In this document: positions 5,626-8,871 of the stretch, piece after piece
Numbering within the stretch: position 1 is the stretch's first letter
Layout: every line of letters starts with the position of its first letter
Assembly (NCBI GenBank): GCA_021735115.1
Contig: JAIPHQ010000023.1
Location: 1 to 8,871, forward strand
Origin: Candidatus Omnitrophota bacterium
GTDB taxonomy: Bacteria > Omnitrophota > Koll11 > Duberdicusellales > 4484-171
Direction: 5' to 3'
Length of the DNA stretch: 8,871 bases
Translations under genes and position numbers: made by a program
Notes under the pieces: generated by a model
The model's database searches: none
What the model was told of the DNA's origin: nothing
Seen by the model: the letters and a program-made list of their open reading frames with translations, nothing else

Positions 5626-8600
5626 TTACTCAATAATTTTTTTTATCTTAAAGCCTAGATCCTGTACAAAACTATAAATACAAGGAACTAGAATTAGAGT
5701 GATCGTTGTTCCAAATATAAGCCCCCAAGCAAGAGCAAGCATCATTTCCGCTAACATCGTATCATAACCTAATATACCATAAGCAGTCGGAAGTACCCCG
5801 GCTACAGTTGTTACCGTCGTTAAAACTACTGCTCGCAGGCGTGTCTTTGCTATCTCTGGAATTAGTCTATTTACTTTTTCTTTATCTTCGGCCTTAATTT
5901 CAGCATCTAATTTAGAAAGCATAATAATTGAATCATTAATTACAACACCGGCCAACCCTAAAGCTCCAATTGCAGCAAAAAAACCAAAAACTAACTTCCC
6001 ATGCAACAAGAAAGCCAAAACAATTCCCACCAACCCAAAAGGAATTGCTAACATAATTATCAACGGCCTAGTTAAAGAATTATAAAGAATTGCTAAAATT
6101 GCAAAAATTATCAAAAGCACCAAAACTACTGCTTTGCCAAAATCTCCCTGTGATTGCCGAGTATCATAAACTTCCCCGGTAAAAGCCAAGGCAACTGAAG
6201 GGTAATCATTTGTCAAATCAATAAATATACTACTTTCTAAATATTCTGCCACCTCAAGTGGAGTTAATTTAGAACTCGGTTTTATATCCCCATAAACAGT
6301 AGTTGTACGTTTTCCATCCCGCCGCGCAATTGAATTAGGAGTTGTAGTTTTGGTAACCGTTACTAAATCTCCCAGGGGAACAAGATAACCTTTTTTATTT
6401 TCAACTGGAATTTCTAAAATAGTCTCAATATCGGTTTTTGCCCCAGCTTCAACCGACAACCGCACATCAACCTCTTGATCGCCTTTAGGAAACTCATAAA
6501 GAATAACACCTTCTAAGGCAGAGCGAAAAGTAGAAGTCAGATTTGCCGGACTAATTGCAAGACGCTTAATCTTCTCCCTCTTAAAATCTATTTTATACTC
6601 AGGAATCCGAATTGGTTCTTCAATATCAACATTTTCTAAAGCTGGATTACCTTCCATTGCTTCAGCAAGCCTTACAGCAACTTGCCGGCGCAATTGATCA
6701 TTATTTTCTTGAACTAAAATTTCAATTGGGCTGCCACTAGCTTGACCCCAGCGGCTTTTCTGGACTAAAAGCTCTTTTAGGCCTTCTATCTTTTTAGCTT
6801 CCGGCTCCCATAACTGAATAAGTTGATTGGCGCTTTTTTTACGTTTTTCCTTGGGAACAATTTCAACTATTACCCTAAATTTATTTTCTTCAACTGCTCC
6901 ACCCCGGCGGCTCATAGCAATTCCAGTGCGATAACCAACCACTTCTTTACCAATATAAGGCTTAAGCATCTGTTCTATTTTCTGGCTGATTTCTGCAGTC
7001 TTGATTCTATCTGAATCCGGAGAAGCTGTCCCCACAAAAACAATTTCTCTAGTTTCTTCGTGAGGAAACATTACAAATTTCATCTTTGCTTTCACGATCC
7101 AAAATGAACCAATTAATAATAAAATAAAACCTAAAAAAACAAAATATTTTAAAGGCAGTAATTTTTTTAAAAAATTACCGTACCAATTCTCCACTTTTTC
7201 AAACCAATGGCGAACTTTTGGTTTAGTTAATTCTTTTGGTTTTATTTTTTTCTTGAATCTAAATCCTTTAAAATGAAGATGGCCCGGTAAAATAATTAAT
7301 GATTCAAATAAACTTGCCCCCAACATCAAAAATATAATTGGAGGAATAAAAGTATTTATTTGGCCAAAACGGCCGGAAAAATAAAACAAAGGAATAAAAG
7401 CAACACATGTTGTAACGATACTAGCTACAACCGGTAAAAAAACCTGCTCAGTACCCAATACTGTCGAGTTGCGTGAGTCCATCCCCTGTGAACGAAGGCG
7501 TCCTACATTTTCGGCAACAACTATCGCGTCATCAACAACCATCCCCATTACAATAATTACCGCAGCCAGTGTTATATTATTAATTGTATAACCAAGCATT
7601 ACTGCTCCAATTAAAGTCGAACAAACTGTAAACGGAATGCCCATTGCTACCCAAAAACCAGAACGTTTATTTAAAAATAAAAACAACATAATCAAAATTA
7701 AAATAAAGCCAAATATACCATTTTGAGAAATAATACTTAAGCGATTGCGTAAATCAATTGATTCATCATCCAGCAATGTAAGATCAACAGGAGCATCCTT
7801 TAGGTGGGTCTTGCGAAACCGATCAGCTACTTGCTTAACTGCCTGAAGTGATTCTAAAATGCCATAGGAAGTATTTTTAACTACCCGAAGCATAACTGCC
7901 TCATGGCCATTTACTTTAATAATTCCTTTTTCTTGTTTAAACCCATAATCAACTTTAGCAATATCTTCTAAAGGAATTGCCTTACCGGTAAAACCAGCTT
8001 GAATATAAAGTTTTTTTAATTTCTCGGGAGTATCAAGTTGAGCATTAATTGTTACCTTTGGTTCATCCTTTACTTCAATATGTCCGGCAGGTTGACGAGC
8101 ATGGTTGCTAGTTACTTCATCGCGTACCTGACTCAAAGGAATATCGTAATCAATTAATTTTTTGGGATTAATATCGATTTGAATCTCTTCTTGAAAATAA
8201 CCAGATTTATCAATACTATTAACTTGGGAAAGATGACGCAATTGATTTTCTAAGGCTATAGCATAAGTTTGTAGGAGTTGACGTTGTTTAGTTGAAAGTA
8301 AATGCGTGCCGGTATATTTCAGTACAACATCAATAATTGCTTTTTTGGAGGTTTCAAATACGCGTACTGTGGGATCATCGCGTACATCCTCAGGCAGCTT
8401 TACATCTAAAACTGCATTGCGAATTTCAGTTATTGCCTCATCACGCCTGGGATAATTCTGCTGGAGCTCAACGGTAACACTAGTTCTGCCTTGAGCCGCA
8501 CTGCTTGTTACCCGATAAACCCCATCTAGGCCCTCAACAGCTTCTTCAATTTCTTTGGTAACAAAATGTTCAACTTCTTCAGCAGTTGCCCCGGGGTAAT

Positions 8601-8754
8601 TAGCAGAAATCCGGACAAAATCAAAAGTAACATCCGGCATCTCTTCTTTTTTTATCTGCTGCCAGCCGATAATTCCGCCGGCAATGACAATAATAAATAT
8701 AAGATTAGTCAAAAGATGCCTGTCAACAAAATAACTAATAATTTTTTTTAACAC
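5626..8754 (-). CDS. RND-family multidrug efflux permease (AcrB/HAE1-like)
   Basis: This inner-membrane proton-driven exporter has 1042 residues, the usual length for the HAE1/AcrB group. It has TM1 at 13-31, a large periplasmic porter loop (32-342, with FDFVRISANYPGATAEEVE), TM2-TM6 at about 343-492, a basic cytoplasmic linker (493-535), TM7 at 536-554, a second periplasmic loop (555-872), and TM8-TM12 at about 873-1028. The TM4 proton-relay pair is present (D408, D409 in VVDDAIVVAENV). R972 and T979 in TM11 align with AcrB R971 and T978. In TM10 the AcrB K940-N941 pair is replaced by N940-D941 (VVINDSII), as in a known RND subgroup. The start is GTG at 8754 with AAGGA 7 bases upstream; an in-frame TAA seven codons further up excludes a longer protein, and TM1 requires this start. 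It follows another RND-like gene by 22 bases and precedes its outer-membrane partner. The adaptor subunit is not in view. Confidence 0.95.
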   Translation of the reverse strand: MLKKIISYFVDRHLLTNLIFIIVIAGGIIGWQQIKKEEMPDVTFDFVRISANYPGATAEEVEHFVTKEIEEAVEGLDGVYRVTSSAAQGRTSVTVELQQNYPRRDEAITEIRNAVLDVKLPEDVRDDPTVRVFETSKKAIIDVVLKYTGTHLLSTKQRQLLQTYAIALENQLRHLSQVNSIDKSGYFQEEIQIDINPKKLIDYDIPLSQVRDEVTSNHARQPAGHIEVKDEPKVTINAQLDTPEKLKKLYIQAGFTGKAIPLEDIAKVDYGFKQEKGIIKVNGHEAVMLRVVKNTSYGILESLQAVKQVADRFRKTHLKDAPVDLTLLDDESIDLRNRLSIISQNGIFGFILILIMLFLFLNKRSGFWVAMGIPFTVCSTLIGAVMLGYTINNITLAAVIIVMGMVVDDAIVVAENVGRLRSQGMDSRNSTVLGTEQVFLPVVASIVTTCVAFIPLFYFSGRFGQINTFIPPIIFLMLGASLFESLIILPGHLHFKGFRFKKKIKPKELTKPKVRHWFEKVENWYGNFLKKLLPLKYFVFLGFILLLIGSFWIVKAKMKFVMFPHEETREIVFVGTASPDSDRIKTAEISQKIEQMLKPYIGKEVVGYRTGIAMSRRGGAVEENKFRVIVEIVPKEKRKKSANQLIQLWEPEAKKIEGLKELLVQKSRWGQASGSPIEILVQENNDQLRRQVAVRLAEAMEGNPALENVDIEEPIRIPEYKIDFKREKIKRLAISPANLTSTFRSALEGVILYEFPKGDQEVDVRLSVEAGAKTDIETILEIPVENKKGYLVPLGDLVTVTKTTTPNSIARRDGKRTTTVYGDIKPSSKLTPLEVAEYLESSIFIDLTNDYPSVALAFTGEVYDTRQSQGDFGKAVVLVLLIIFAILAILYNSLTRPLIIMLAIPFGLVGIVLAFLLHGKLVFGFFAAIGALGLAGVVINDSIIMLSKLDAEIKAEDKEKVNRLIPEIAKTRLRAVVLTTVTTVAGVLPTAYGILGYDTMLAEMMLALAWGLIFGTTITLILVPCIYSFVQDLGFKIKKIIE

Positions 8755-8761
8755 TGGATTA

Positions 8762-8766
8762 TCCTT
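8762..8766 (-). promoter_or_regulatory. Ribosome binding site that decides the GTG start of the RND permease
   Basis: AAGGA on the - strand lies 7 bases before the GTG at 8754-8752. There is no ATG nearby in frame until residue 39, which is beyond TM1, so this site supports the GTG start. Confidence 0.7.
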
Positions 8767-8776
8767 AAAAAATTAA

Positions 8777-8871
8777 TTATGATTTTTCTTTATTTTGATT
8801 TTCCTGATTAAAAATAGCAAATAGTTTTTTAGTGAATCTTTCAATATACCAAAAAGCAACCGGCGTAAAAA
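8777..8871 (-). CDS. C-terminal end of a second RND-type permease (partial)
   Basis: On the - strand the frame beginning at 8869 encodes 30 residues, FTPVAFWYIERFTKKLFAIF and then a polar tail (NQENQNKEKS), before TAA at 8779-8777. The start of this fragment resembles the end of TM12 and the short cytoplasmic tail of RND permeases, where a 'PV' turn is followed by aromatic and then basic residues. The complete neighbour has LVPCIYSFVQDLGFKIKK at the same place. The 22-base gap to the next GTG indicates one operon. A second frame is also open (stop near 8773-8771) but reads as an unstructured Lys/Leu-rich string. An adaptor protein cannot be excluded from so few residues, but the match to an RND end is better. 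The gene begins beyond the right edge. Confidence 0.65.
   Translation of the reverse strand, partial: FTPVAFWYIERFTKKLFAIFNQENQNKEKS

Noticed and set aside
6823..7014. Open reading frame of 63 codons on the + strand
   Set aside because: It lies entirely antisense within the RND permease, has no family resemblance, and its Phe-rich composition is what antisense of Lys/Glu-rich codons gives.
7158..7178. 21-base near-palindrome GTAA-T7-A6-TTAC
   Set aside because: It is low-complexity sequence from Lys, Phe, Asn and Leu codons in the permease linker (NFLKKLL); symmetry of T- and A-runs arises easily by composition.
8566..8751. Open reading frame of 61 codons on the + strand
   Set aside because: It is antisense to the N-terminal coding region of the RND permease, which is certain; there is no independent sign of coding.

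Overview
The window is A+T-rich and comes from a bacterium with a Gram-negative type envelope: it encodes a TolC-like outer-membrane channel and RND inner-membrane pumps, which only make sense in a two-membrane cell. All genes use standard stops (TAA, TAG, TGA) and mostly clear AGGAG-like ribosome binding sites. Lys/Ile-rich proteins, low G+C and a zinc-ribbon MscL would fit an uncultured lineage such as Omnitrophota or a relative. That placement is a guess; nothing here is a taxonomic marker.

Layout. At the left edge a 5'-truncated multi-pass membrane protein of unknown function runs on the + strand (1-602). Everything else is on the - strand. In transcription order, from the right edge to the left, it is: the last 30 codons of a gene that looks like an RND permease (8871-8777); a complete 1042-residue RND permease (8754-5626); a TolC-family outer-membrane factor (5618-4188), coupled to the permease stop; a DEAD-box RNA helicase with a DbpA-type RNA-binding domain (4147-2555); a six-TM membrane-anchored SpoIIE/RsbU-type PP2C phosphatase (2443-1097); and mscL with a C-terminal zinc ribbon (1056-604). 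mscL converges on the left-edge gene with one base between their stop codons.

How the genes work together. The two RND genes and the outer-membrane factor are parts of one tripartite efflux system. Its periplasmic adaptor is not in the window and is expected further upstream, beyond the right edge. The helicase, phosphatase and channel follow on the same strand with gaps of 40, 111 and 40 bases. They could be read through from the efflux operon, but a good sigma70-like promoter sits just before mscL, and the 111-base gap holds competing inverted repeats, so expression is probably split. The shared theme would be envelope or environmental stress (efflux, RNA remodelling, partner-switch signalling, osmotic safety valve), but this is an inference from gene order.

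There is no rRNA, tRNA, CRISPR array, insertion sequence or integrase, and no gap over 300 bases without a gene. I found no classical intrinsic terminator (G+C-rich stem plus T-run). The most notable non-coding signals are a perfect 11-bp inverted repeat inside the 3' end of the outer-membrane factor gene (4215-4240), the competing repeats at 2463-2551, and the mscL promoter at 1087-1116. I did not find a clearly new biological system; this is mostly ordinary chromosomal sequence.
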